Below are positions 26,009-37,973 of a DNA stretch of 43,500 bases, one piece after another. The stretch's first letter is position 1; each line of letters opens with the position of its first letter. The position numbers and the translations under genes were made by a program. The notes under the pieces were generated by a model. The model worked only from the letters and a program-made list of their open reading frames with translations, was not told the origin of the DNA and did no database searches. The DNA comes from Neocallimastix lanati (nom. inval.) (taxonomy: Eukaryota > Neocallimastigomycota > Neocallimastigomycetes > Neocallimastigales > Neocallimastigaceae), in NCBI GenBank assembly GCA_016946835.1, contig JACVTC010000040.1, positions 649,001 through 692,500 of the forward strand, read 5' to 3'.

Positions 26009-27784
26009 ACAAACAAACAAACAAACAAACAAACAAACAAACAAACAAACAAACAAACAAACAAACAAACAAACAAACAAACAAACAAACAAACAAACAA
26101 AAAAACAAACAAACAAACAAACAAACAAACAAACAAACAAACAAATAAATAAATAAATAAATAAATAAATAAAAAAAATCACCTCTAATTCTAAGTTAAT
26201 ATCTATATTAGCTGCTGGTTTAATATCATCTGGCATATCTTTTACTATTTCATACCATAAATCATATAATTTTTTTGATAAAGAATTTGGTTGACATTTT
26301 GTTGGTAGTATAACAATATTATTTTTATCTCTAGCCCATTCTATAAATAAATCTCGGGCATATCCTGTTTCTAAACTTTTCATTGATGCTAATACAACTT
26401 TAGGAGATTTTAATTCTTCTACTTCATGAAGTTTATTTTTTAATTTTAAATGTCTAATAGTAAATTTTTTAACATATTTAAATATATTTTATGATTAATT
26501 ATTTATATTTTAAATTTCTATCAGAATTATTACTTAATATTAATATGAATATATTAATTAAAGGGAATTTAACAGTAATTATTTCATACTAACTTTAATT
26601 CAAACGGATTTTCTCTTGTTTGTGAAAAAACATTCATTAATGAATCACTCATCCATTCTAGCATACTTTTTGCAAATTGTATTGTTCTATAACCTTGGTG
26701 GGTAAATACAACCAATGGGAAGTTAACTCTGTTATTTCCCCAATGTTGATCTAATATATATGCTAATTCTAATATTCTTGTTGTTGATTCAACTGGTATA
26801 AGTACATTTCCTTTATTATTTAGTGCTTTAAATATTGTTTCTAAAATAATTTTAAAAATTTAAAAAAAAAAAGAATTTTAATTGTAAAGAATTTAATTTT
26901 AATTAATTATTAATTCAAAATATAAAAATATGGATATATTAAGTTTATTATAAGATTTACCAATCAAAAAACTATCTCTCTGTTTTCTTGAGGGTTGAAC
27001 ATTTAATGAATTTCTACTGTCTGTAATTAATAATGAAGGTCGTGCAAATAATTCTGAATTTAAATGAAGTTGTGTGCCTTCTAAATGTCTACATGGAATT
27101 ATTCAAATATAATGAATATTTTAGAACAATAACTATAATTTCTTGTTATAGAAAATTATTATATATTTAATATACCTTTCTTTTTTATGATTATAATTTA
27201 CAGCATATAAAATTTCATCTGTATCTTTTTTAATTTTCCATATAGTACCACCTAAAGTATGACCTGCTGAATATGCCGTAATTATTATACCCTTACATTT
27301 ACCTTGATAATAAAATATATTCAATATTTATAAGATATCGGTTATTTCCAAAATTTTATAATTATATTTTTTGAGTACATTAAATAATTTTTTACCGGTT
27401 AATGAAAAAGGTTGTGAATATCTTAATTGCACAATTTTTTCAAAGGCATCATCAATTTCATCTAGAGTAAATTTTGTAAAATCTTCCGTTGCTAGATGAG
27501 ATTGAACTGCATCGTACAAACACATTTGTCCCATATTTTGGACAGGAATCGTAGCATAAATACTACAAGTCATTTTAAATTTTGAAATTGCGTAAGGTAA
27601 TGCCCCTATATGTTCTATATCTGCATGTGATAACAATATAGCATCAATACTATTTGCAACCCTTTAAATTAAATAGTATCATTTTATATTTGCATTTAAA
27701 TTATTGAATAATTCATATTATATTATATTTATTTATTATTTATTATTTATTATTAATTTCAGATTTATATAATTTATATATAAT

Positions 27785-27839
<55 letters not shown>

Positions 27840-28077
27840 AAAATAAGTACAAATTGAAAAAATAAAAAGTATATATTCATATAATAAATTATTTAAATTA
27901 AAATGTACAACATATAAATATGTCTTACTCTGATAAGGGTTTAAGTAATTCTTCATCAAAATTATCATACCATCCGCAATCTAACAATATTTTTGCTTCA
28001 TCAATTTCTAACAGATAACACAATGGATTATCATCACGGGCTCCAGATAATGCTGTAAATTTAATATAACTTGTCAT
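24210..28077 (-). CDS. CPSF2: Cleavage and polyadenylation specificity factor subunit 2 (CPSF100), twelve exons
   Basis: Minus-strand exons: 28077-27929, 27661-27396, 27302-27176, 27088-26961, 26840-26594, 26453-26183, 25914-25525, 25404-25222, 25100-24969, 24841-24797, 24650-24411, 24302-24210. All introns are GT...AG. The sum is 2271 nt, 756 residues, close to the usual ~780. The product is the non-catalytic partner of the CPSF73 nuclease in the complex that cleaves and polyadenylates pre-mRNA. It opens [20 protein letters not shown]. The metallo-beta-lactamase fold covers about 1-210, then the beta-CASP domain ([21 protein letters not shown]), an acidic loop ([12 protein letters not shown]), the RMMBL part ([14 protein letters not shown]) and a C-terminal domain ending LLYNQFAIL. 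Motif II reads SHADIEH (H62, D64, E66, H67) where active enzymes have HxHxDH, so it is catalytically dead, as known for CPSF100. One intron holds a large microsatellite. Confidence 0.95.
25972..26171 (-). repeat. Compound (AAAT)n(AAAC)n(AAAT)n array inside a CPSF2 intron
   Basis: On the plus strand an (AAAC)n run of about 140 bases is flanked on each side by (AAAT)n. It lies within the intron 25915-26182, between the exons ending NLELE and starting IKSRIPLEG. The minus-strand frames rich in FVCL are artefacts of this array. Confidence 0.9.
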
Positions 28078-28944
<867 letters not shown>

Positions 28945-29885
28945 TTTTTTTTTTTATTTTTTCGATTTAGAGAAGACTTTATTTAATTTATAATAATAAT
29001 AATAAAATTATATGATTTAAATGAAAAATAAAATGCATGAAATGAAATATTATATATAATAAAAGTGTGTATATTAGAAGCAATAGTTTCTAACTATTCC
29101 CATTCATCGATGATAGCACCACGTCCATTATCGCGATTATAATTTCAGTATTAGTGTTATCAATCGAATTTGTATCGGATCTTTCACCGGGAGGTGAAAA
29201 TCCATGCGTTATCATTTCGACATAGATGCTCTTAGCAACGGTAGATTCAACGGAATATCATTTTATCATCAATCTAAAAGATCGACAAATTAATGGTATA
29301 CGTTTGTTAGAAACTCTGCAATCCCCACAAAATACGGAACAGTCGACGAAGTTGAACTTTGTTTAAAAATATTGTCAACTAATTGTTTTTATTCCACATC
29401 AATAAATTAAATTTTTTCATATATTGAACTCCCGCCAAGAAGAGCACTCAATATAAAATATTAAATATTATTATCATAATTCTTTTCTGAATCTAAAGAA
29501 ACATCCAAGGATTTTTGTTCAATTATCATCGCAAACTTCAAAAAGAGATCATCTAGAAAAGGTAAAGAATTATTTTTGTAATTTTCCAATTCTTCACAGG
29601 CAAAGATCCAGTGCGAAAAGCTAGGTACACTAACACCACAATATGGGCAACATTTAGGGCAATCTGAATTCAGGAGTAATATCATAGAGACTAACATAAG
29701 AATTACGAGATTTCAATCCATAACTCCAATGAAGTTCTCTATTAATAATTTTTTGAGCTTTAGAGCGTCTGCTCTTATTTGAACCAAAGAAAGGAGAATA
29801 ATATAAAACAAGACTAAGAATAAAGGAAATTAAAATTACATATTTCTTCAATGGGAGAGGAATAGATATAAGAAATCGATAGTAC
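28945..29885 (-). mobile_element. LINE remnant (family E) with RT C-terminus and zinc knuckle, inverted
   Basis: On the minus strand: LYYSPFFGSNKSRRSKAQ (the block after the RT domain, as YYSPLLGSNKSR in copy D), then a deletion and frameshift. Next come DCPKCCPYCGVSVPSFSHW and IFACE, an intact C-C-H-C knuckle. After stops follows the family E tail region that matches 9126-9547 (for example TTCACCTCC-GGTGAAAGA), then the 3' UTR with AAATAAAGTCTTCTCTAAAT and an A-rich end at 28945-28963. It links the family E tail physically to an RT body. The upper border near 29885 is approximate. Confidence 0.78.
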
Positions 29886-30053
29886 GAATTTAACTTGACA
29901 TTTAAATTACTGTTTAATTTGGATTGTATAGTAATAGTAATATGCTAAATTCATATTTTTACGACAAAATAAATGGAAAAAGCAAAAACAAAATAAAAAC
30001 AATATAAAAACAAAATAAAAGTATAATAACAAAATAAAAGTATAATAACAAAA

Positions 30054-30084
<31 letters not shown>

Positions 30085-30860
30085 AAATGCGAAATATAAA
30101 ATTCTAATAATATAATAATTTATAAAAGATTATTAATAGAATTTTAATATTTAAATTAAATTTCAATCAAAATAAAATATAAAATAATAAATTAATCATG
30201 ACTAATTTTTATTAAAAATATAAACATTTTTACCACCTTTAACAAACATCTTGAATAACTAAAAAAAAAAAAATAATAATAATTATAATATAAATTTTAT
30301 TTTTTTATTACAAACTTAACAAAATATATATCCCGAATTACTAATCATTTTTAACTTAATTATGAATTGTTCACTGTATCTAATATAATCAAAATATTTA
30401 TCGCAAATTATATTTACTTTATTTTAAAATAATAAACATTTTTAACAAATTCTTTCTCTTATTAATATTATTCATATTAATATTTATTTATCATTTTATA
30501 TAATAAAAATTTTTTAAAAGCATTTTTCCTGTATTTTAAAATTATTTTGTTTTTTCAATTCTGTTTTAATTTTACTTAACAATTTTCGTATCCTTTTGCT
30601 TTAATAGTAATTTATTTTTATATATTTACATTACTTTATTTCATATTTTTCCATTTCTATTATATTCCCTTTGATTTGATAATTGAATATAATAATTAAA
30701 AAATTTCCTTTTCACACTAATTTTTTTTAGTCTCCTTTAATTTTTATTTTAATTATTTGAATAAATTAAACTTTATTTGGCTGATATGCATTTCTATTAA
30801 CCACTAATACATTCAATTTATTATATATGACTTTCTAACTACATAATAAGATTAATTTGA
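29886..30860. other. AT-rich intergenic with CAAAATAAAA-type short repeats
   Basis: Repeats of AACAAAATAAAAGTATAAT occur at about 29985-30055, followed by poly(A) at about 30056-30081. No gene is seen in the rest. It lies downstream of the eS27 gene. Confidence 0.5.
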
Positions 30861-31413
30861 TTAGTTTGGCTTTCTACGGAAAGAACAACCTTTATATTTT
30901 ATTTTTATATGCATAAAAAATTTTTTTTAAAATTAATACCATATCTCTAAATATTAATTATCTATATATTTTAATAATTCTTTACCTTCAGTTAATCTAG
31001 CCTTACCACCAGTTGGTTGGGAAAGGACGGTAGCACAACCACTGCAAAGAACAACAGTTTGGGCGTGACTGAAGACAGTAGAAATTTGTAAACAATCTAT
31101 TTTATATCCATCCAATAAAAAAAGATAATTATTTAATTAATTATTTATCATTTATCAAATTTAAATTATATAATCTTCATGATAACGTACCAGCACACTT
31201 AACGTCCATGAAGTAGGAGTTTGGAGATTGGACAAGTCTCTTGAGCTTGTGTTGACGCTTTTCAGAAGCTTCAGATGGGTTAAGGAGATCTACGGCCAAC
31301 TATATATTGATATAGCATTCAAATTTAAAGCAATATTATTCAACATGATATATATAAAACAAATCAATATATATTATATAACATATTAAAATCATTCCAA
31401 ATCATCATTTTTT

Positions 31414-31447
<34 letters not shown>

Positions 31448-31591
31448 TAATTTACTTAATATACATATTTGCATTTGAATTGAAAATACCAAATATATTT
31501 CAATCCAACACATCAAATTAATTATTACAAACTCTACTAATACATAACAAAAAAAAATATTAAAAAAATTGTAACAAAATCATACAGGCAT
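30861..31591 (-). CDS. RPS27: 40S ribosomal protein eS27 (RPS27), four exons
   Basis: Minus-strand exons are 31591-31586, 31299-31191, 31096-30986 and 30889-30861, total 255 nt, 84 residues, exactly the family length. All introns are GT...AG (286, 94 and 96 nt). The first exon carries only ATG CCT. That choice gives [20 protein letters not shown], matching the conserved N-terminus, and no other nearby ATG splices in frame as well. The four zinc ligands are C37, C40, C56 and C59 (KCADC and LCSGC). Conserved blocks are [25 protein letters not shown] and [17 protein letters not shown]. The protein is a zinc-binding component of the small subunit. Exon base composition is less AT-rich than the surroundings. 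The first intron contains a poly(A) run near 31409-31443. Confidence 0.95.
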
Positions 31592-32118
31592 CCTGACGTT
31601 TTTTCAAATAATATTAAAAAGGAGGGATTAAATGGCTCAAACAAAAAATTATTTTTATTTGTGATAGCCTAATTAAGAACACTCATTGGTTCAAAAAATA
31701 ATTATACAACCAATCAAATTAATTTTTATTAAAATTACAAATTATTCTATTTTTTCAATTATTCTTCTAATTTAATTTATTATAAAAATTATTTATAAAT
31801 AAACAATTGTAATGTATATTTAATGTTTAGAAGTCCATATAATTAAAATATGAATATTATATAAAACTTTTGATTCAAATAAAAAATAAATTTTGATTTT
31901 AAAATTTGAATTTCTTAAACAAAATATTAAATTAATATGAATTTTGTGTTTATTAATTATTATATTATAGGAAAAGAAGTTATGTGTTTAAAATTAAATT
32001 TTATAAATTGATGTCATTTTTTGAATATGCTGAGAATTCATTATATATATATATATATTTTTTTAATAATGCATGTTATGAAAGTTTATTTTTTTTTTAA
32101 ATAAAACCTAGTACATTA
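31592..32118. other. Intergenic between RPS27 and RPB3
   Basis: This is the upstream region of eS27 and the downstream region of RPB3. On the minus strand a CCAAT occurs near 31690 and a CCCTCCTTTTT tract near 31620, possible promoter parts of eS27. Nothing else is seen. Confidence 0.4.
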
Positions 32119-32970
32119 TTAATAAATTTGATCCTGAGATTGTGAAATACTCTGTTCTTTATGTAATTCATTTTTTAATTGATCTAATTTTGCTTGTATT
32201 ACATCTAATGCTGATAATATAATAGCTTTAGCTTCCATTGAACCAGTTGTTTCAAATTTAAAATAAAATTTATTTGGAACTGCATTATAATCAAAAGGTT
32301 CACCTTCAACAGGTGGTTGCTCTTCTGAGGCATTTTCACTTAAAGGCCATTCAGTTTTTTCATCATCTTCAATCCAATATGTAGTATGCTTTAATTTATT
32401 ATATGGATCATAATCAAAACAAACACCACATACTGGTGACCATTTTGCATGTTCTTTACCAGTACCCTTCTTGGCAATACATTTTAATTTTAACTCTTGA
32501 CCCTTTCTCATTTTGGCAATAATAATACCGGGATCTTGATCATCTATAACTACTGGAACAATATCAGGATTTTGACTAATTAATTCACGACTAGTGACTT
32601 CCATTGTTCTATCTTCTGTACATTTAACATTTAAATTTAATTCCACACTACATAAATTACAATATTCTGTACAATTACATTCTCTAGTATATTGGAAATT
32701 TTTATCTACATCAGGACTAGTTAAAGGTATTAAGCCTAATCTGTGAGCAATAAATTCATCAGTTAATACTGTAGTATTAGTTTCAATTTCAACTAAATCA
32801 ATTGCCATTGTTGGTACATCAGCAATCATGGTTCTTCTAAGACCATTTGCAACGCTAAGATCTACATTTGATAAAGAAAATTTAATATGATCACTTGCTA
32901 AATCTTTTAATTGTACTACTGGACCAGATTCAAATGCTCCAGTAATAGCAGATAATGAAATGTCATTCAT
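32119..32970 (-). CDS. RPB3: DNA-directed RNA polymerase II subunit RPB3
   Basis: A single-exon frame of 283 residues on the minus strand, of usual length for the family. RPB3 pairs with RPB11 to form the alpha-like platform on which RNA polymerase II assembles. The alpha N-terminal-type motif is at about residues 40-85 (VANGLRRTMIADVPTMAI; HRLGLIPL). The zinc loop CNCTEYCNLC (C98, C100, C104, C107) follows. The insert domain and the heterodimerisation helix (SMEAKAIILSALDVIQAKL) end the fold. The C-terminal Gln/Ser tail is short. An A/T-rich leader precedes ATG 32968-32970. It is the only intron-free conserved housekeeping gene here, in contrast to CPSF2, RPS3 and RPS27. Confidence 0.96.
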   Translation of the reverse strand: MNDISLSAITGAFESGPVVQLKDLASDHIKFSLSNVDLSVANGLRRTMIADVPTMAIDLVEIETNTTVLTDEFIAHRLGLIPLTSPDVDKNFQYTRECNCTEYCNLCSVELNLNVKCTEDRTMEVTSRELISQNPDIVPVVIDDQDPGIIIAKMRKGQELKLKCIAKKGTGKEHAKWSPVCGVCFDYDPYNKLKHTTYWIEDDEKTEWPLSENASEEQPPVEGEPFDYNAVPNKFYFKFETTGSMEAKAIILSALDVIQAKLDQLKNELHKEQSISQSQDQIY

Positions 32971-33876
32971 TTTTTAAATAATATAAAAATTATTTTTAAA
33001 AATGTAAATTATATTTTTTTTAAAAAAAATAAAGAAAGAAAATAAAAAAAAATTTAAAAAAAAATTTTAAAAAATGAAAAATTATTTTGTTTATTATTTC
33101 AAATTGTGTATTAAAAATTTTTGTTATTAGTAATTTAAAATATATTTTTATTTACATTTAAAAATAATGTATTTATTAAAATTTTATTGTAGAACAAAAT
33201 ATTTAATAAAAAAAAAAAAAATATATATATATATATATATTATATATAATATATATTATGTATTATTTAAAAAAGAATAAAAAAGATAATAATTATTAAA
33301 GTTTTATTATTTATTAATATATAATACAATTAAGTTTAATTTGATTATAATAATATTGATTATATTATTATAATCAACAGTGGTATCATAAACTCTGGAG
33401 GTATTATTAAATAATTCAGTGTTAGTAATTTTTAATATTATTATAATTATTATTATTGATTATTGGCTTGTATAAAATATTAAAATTTCATTTTATTTTT
33501 TTATCATTAATATCTTATTATCATTATCATTTAGTAATATATTACATAATGTTTCTGGATTGAACCTGCAACTACCTCTTGAATTTATATAGGGAAGTTT
33601 TCTCCCTTTTCTAAAATTATAGCTTAAGATATCAATCTAATTAATTTTTTTTTTTTTTTTTCATATTAATGTTCAAAAACTGTATTAGAAAAAAATAAAA
33701 ATGAAAAAGAAAAAAGAATTGTTATAATCCAAATGGTAAAAATTTATAAACATGTTAAAGCATGTAATAATTCAATCTAACTAAGAAATTAAAATATATT
33801 ACCCAACCTATAATCAAAATTTTTATTGTATAGCTATTAATAATATTACAATATTTATGTATTTCGTTGTATATTT
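32971..33876. other. Intergenic with possible tRNA-like and LTR-like traces
   Basis: Mostly AT-rich. Two weak items are described in the findings: CAACAGTGGTATCA near 33377-33390, and a tRNA-like stretch on the minus strand at about 33545-33635. No gene is supported. Confidence 0.35.
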
Positions 33877-34124
33877 TACGAAAAGGTTATTAAGGTTATC
33901 CGTAAATATTATGATGATACTTTCATTACTTTGAAATCCCAAGTCCAATGTTCCATTCAACTATTGAGATCATGATGGTAATATAATTAAAAGGACCAGT
34001 GTTAAATATTTAAAAATTGATATTTATAAGGATAAAGAACAAAGAATAAAACAATTAATTTTTGATATTATACTAGGCCTATATAAAATTGAAGATGATG
34101 AATTCATAATAAGCAAATACAGAT
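33877..34124 (+). pseudogene. Unidentified coding relic, one frameshift
   Basis: The plus strand reads YEKVIKVIRKYYDDTF and TLKSQVQCSIQLLR, then a stop. One frame over it continues RTSVKYLKIDIYKDKEQR and LGLYKIEDDEFIISKYR, ending where an inverted LINE tail begins. Codon-like composition over ~245 bases amid AT sequence suggests a former exon or a piece of a mobile element. The family is not recognised. Confidence 0.4.
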
Positions 34125-34125
34125 T

Positions 34126-34490
34126 TTTTTTTTTTTTTTTTTTTATAGTCGTAATTTTTGCGAACTTTAATCTATATTTATTTATTCATTTATTAATTAC
34201 ATGAATATTAATTTTTAATAAAAAATAAAAAAAACACAGAATTAATAAAATAAATAAATATTATTTTCCTAATTAGAACATAATAATATTTAAAATAGTT
34301 AAAGTGAAATAAAAAGTGATATTCAAAATAGAGTGTTTAAATAAATTCAGAATAAAGTTCTTATGCAGTGAACATCATTTCCTTATTGATTAGGGTTTAA
34401 ATTGACAATCTAAAAGAAATTATGGTCTTCTCCTTCAGAGGCATTGGCCATGCTAACCTGTCTTACTGTATTTTCATCGTTGACTCTCCA
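34126..34490 (-). mobile_element. LINE copy F5 (family F), inverted
   Basis: A poly(T) at 34126-34144 is the tail of a minus-strand copy. The 3' end (ATAGTCGTAATTTTTGCGAAC on the plus strand) and the coding tail block (AAAGAAATTATGGTCTTCTC; GGCATTGGCCATGCTA) match the other F copies. It ends near TCATCGTTGACTCTCC. It interrupts the relic at 33877-34124. Confidence 0.7.
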
Positions 34491-34697
34491 AAAAGTAAGG
34501 ATAAAAACAAAATTTAAGAAATTTTTTGTAAAATTGAAAGAATATGAAAAATAATTTTTATGATAAAATAATATATAAAAATATTAATTTACCATTTAAT
34601 AAATATAAAATAATGATGATAGAAAAAAAATAATATAGTAATTTATCAAAAATCTTTAATTAGGCATAAATATATATATATATATATATTTTATTAA

Positions 34698-34940
34698 AAC
34701 TTGGATTTATGAGATGGGAGAACAATAAGGCCTCCAGTCTCTTCCTTAAACGTATTAGACTTCCATTAGATTCTTTGCCATACCGCCTTGGCTTCGATAC
34801 AGACTAATCAAGACTAATACGAAAAGACATTCTCTATAAAATACTTTATTCGACGGGCTTCTTATCAGTGATCTCTTGAATCATCGTAGGAGGAACAACG
34901 ACACCAATCCTCTCACATTAAGTACTTTCTGCCCTAATAA
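34698..34940. other. GC-richer island, possible coding relic
   Basis: This ~240-base block is visibly less AT-rich than its flanks. The minus strand reads RIGVVVPPTMIQEITDKKP and later RRYGKESNGSLIRLRKRLE, with four stops in 78 codons. The plus strand reads SSLFLKRIRLPLDSLPYRL with three stops. Neither is recognised. It may be a decayed gene or transposon fragment. Confidence 0.35.
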
Positions 34941-35204
34941 TTAAATAATCTAGTAACATGAATACTTATTATTGTTTAAGTGAAAATCCAACTTTATTTA
35001 TAGGGGAAAACCCTGGTAAACTAGTATTATTAATATAATTTAATTAACTATTGAAGAATTATGATTTATTTATTAAGTTAATATATTTTATTTCAAAAAT
35101 AAACAAATAAAACAACATCTTAATCTATAAAGAAACAGATAATACATGATATATATGCTTTATTATTAATTTTTTTATTTATTGATTAAATTAAGTTGTA
35201 CTTC

Positions 35205-35355
<151 letters not shown>

Positions 35356-35702
35356 TCTAATAATATTATATTATATTATGGTTGATAGTAGAAAAACTAT
35401 TAAAAGATGAAAAAAGATAAAAAAAAAAAAAATATATATATATAAATATTATAAATAAAATTAATATTATAAATATATATTTATTATATAAATGAATTTA
35501 AACAATTATTTCTATATATGTCTTTAGATTTTACACGTGGTTTTAATTAAGTATTATAATATTTTATACATTTATTTATTTATTTTTCAGTATAAAGATA
35601 ATTTTATTTATTTATTCATTTTTTTTATTTTAAACAAGAAAAAATAATAAAAAAAAATTATTAAAATTATATATAATTAAAATAAAATAAAATAAAATAA
35701 AT

Positions 35703-36645
35703 AATTGAATATTAAATATAAAGTACAGATAAATAAAATAAAATAAAATAAAATAAAATAAAATAAAATAAAATAAAATAAAATAAAATACAATAAAATA
35801 AAATAAAATAAAATAAAATAAAATAAAATAAAATAAAATAAAATAAAATAAAATAAAATAAAATAAAATAAAATAAAATAAAATAAAATAAAATAAAATA
35901 AAATAAAATAAAATAAAATAAAATAAAATAAAATAAAATAAAATAAAATAAAATAAAATAAAATAAAATAAATAAATAAAATAAAATAAAATAAAATAAA
36001 ATAAAATAAAATAAAATAAATAAAATAAAATAAAATAAAATAAAATAAAATAAAATAAAATAAAATAAAATAAAATAAAATAAAATAAAATAAAATAAAA
36101 TAAAATAAAATAAAATAAAATAAAATAAAATAAAATAAAATAAATAGTAGAATATTAAATATAAAGTACAGATGGAATAAAATAAAATAAAATAAAATAA
36201 AATAATTAGTAGAATAATAAATATTAAAGTACAGATTGAATAAAATAAAATAAAATAAAATAAATAGTAGAATATTAAATATAAAGTACAGATGGAATAA
36301 AATAAAATAAAATAAAATAAATAGTAGAATACTAAATATAAAGTACAGATGGAATAAAATAAAATAAAATAAAATAAATAGTAGAATATTAAATATAAAG
36401 TACAGATGGAATAAAATAAAATAAAATAAAATAAATAGTAGAATATTAAATATAAAGTACAGATGGAATAAAATAAAATAAAATAAAATAAATAGTAGAA
36501 TATTAAATATAAAGTACAGATGGAATAAAATAAAATAAAATAAAATAAATAGTAGAATATTAAATATAAAGTACAGATGGAATAAAATAAAATAAAATAA
36601 AATAAAATAAAATAAAATAAAATAAAATAAAATAAAATAAAATAA
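35703..36645. repeat. (TAAAA)n array with embedded 56-62 bp minisatellite
   Basis: A (TAAAA)n array covers about 35727-36144. From 36145 a unit of TAGTAGAATATTAAATATAA, AGTACAGATGG and four to five TAAAA steps repeats about eight times (starts near 36145, 36207, 36265, 36322, 36378, 36435, 36492, 36549), with period 56-62. It then returns to (TAAAA)n until about 36645. A related unit lies just before the array at 35703-35726. Confidence 0.9.
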
Positions 36646-36744
36646 AAGTGAAACTTATAAATTAATGAAATAAAAATAAAAAATTAGTAAATTATAATGA
36701 AAAAATCTTAAGATTATATATTTAAATAATTTATTTATAAATTT

Positions 36745-37015
36745 CTTTGCTTATTGGCGAAATGTGCGACTGCTCATTTAATGTGCTTTAAAAAATGGAA
36801 AAACTCCAACTGTATTATCTCCGTTTTACTTTGAGAGGTTTAATGTTGTAGACATGGGATAAAGAAAGTAAAGTTTTAGTTGATAAATTTCCATCAAAAA
36901 AAAAAAAAAAAAAAAAAAAAAAGCAATTGCAAATTTTTACTGGATTAGAGATATAGCAGGAAAATCAATCAAGGCTAAGGCTTATAAGCAAAATAAATTT
37001 GAGAAAACTTCACTA
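36745..37015 (+). mobile_element. LINE fragment related to copy G
   Basis: Bases 36790-37010 match 11225-11440 of copy G (CAAAAAATGGAAAAACTC; GAGATATAGCAGGAAAATCA; AAATAAATTTGAGAAAACT) with many differences and an expanded poly(A) at 36896-36922. Both ends stop abruptly. It is non-coding. Confidence 0.7.
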
Positions 37016-37973
37016 TTTATTTTACTTTATTTACTTTATTTTATTTTGTTTTACTTTATTTTATTTTACTTTATTTTATTTTTTATTTTTTTTTCTATAT
37101 TATATATATTATATATTTTATATATTCATTTATATAATTCATTTTATATTTTATATTTCCATTTTCTTTTGAAAATAATATAATATTTTAACATAATAAA
37201 TAAATAAATAAAAGGGAGAAATAAATAATATTAATATATATTAAATTAACAGATAAAGGCTTTTACATTTTATTTTATATTATTTTATTTTATTTTATTT
37301 TGTATATAATTTTTCTTTTCATTTCTATTTTTATTTGTTTATTATTATTATTATTATTTTTTTTTATATATAAATATTCATTTATATTTTATTATAGTAT
37401 CTTATATAATAAATATAAACCTCTATATAAAAAAATTAGTGAGAAAAAAAAAAAAAAAAAAAACTATCTATTAAAATTTTGTCAAATAAAATAAAAGAAA
37501 AAATATTAATAAATTATTTATATTATTTTTTTTATAATATATATTTAAATATCTATTTTATCTATATAATGAATTAATATAAAGTATTTAATTAATATGT
37601 ATACTTAATATCAAATTTATATTATTTTATTTTATTTTTTTTTTTCTTTTTTTCTTTTTTTTTTTTTTTTTTTTTTTTTTAAGTTTATATATATTTTAAT
37701 TATATTGCTTTTTTTCTTTATACAAGGATTACTTTACAGCTTATCATTTATTATATCTTCTTTAATGATTTACACTGATAAAGAAAAAAAAAATTCTTTT
37801 TTTCAAGTACTAATATAAATATTATATATTATACTCTTTATACTTTCATATTATTTACTTTTAAAATTATAAAATTATAATAATAATAATAATAATAATA
37901 AATATTAATTATATTTATTAATAAAAAAATATTAGTTAAATTTAAAATTAAGTTTTTAATTATAATATATATT
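37016..37973. repeat. AT-rich intergenic with (TTTTA)n and poly(T)
   Basis: It starts with a TTTTA/ACTTT-type array (about 37017-37090), opposite in orientation to the array at 35727. Poly(A) at 37444-37462 and poly(T) around 37636-37680 follow. A short frame at 37300-37494 is low complexity and not accepted as a gene. Confidence 0.55.

Noticed and set aside
25920-26383. FVCLFVCL-repeat minus-strand frames
   Set aside because: They run into an AAAC/AAAT microsatellite inside an intron of CPSF2; GT...AG splicing removes it and restores the conserved protein.
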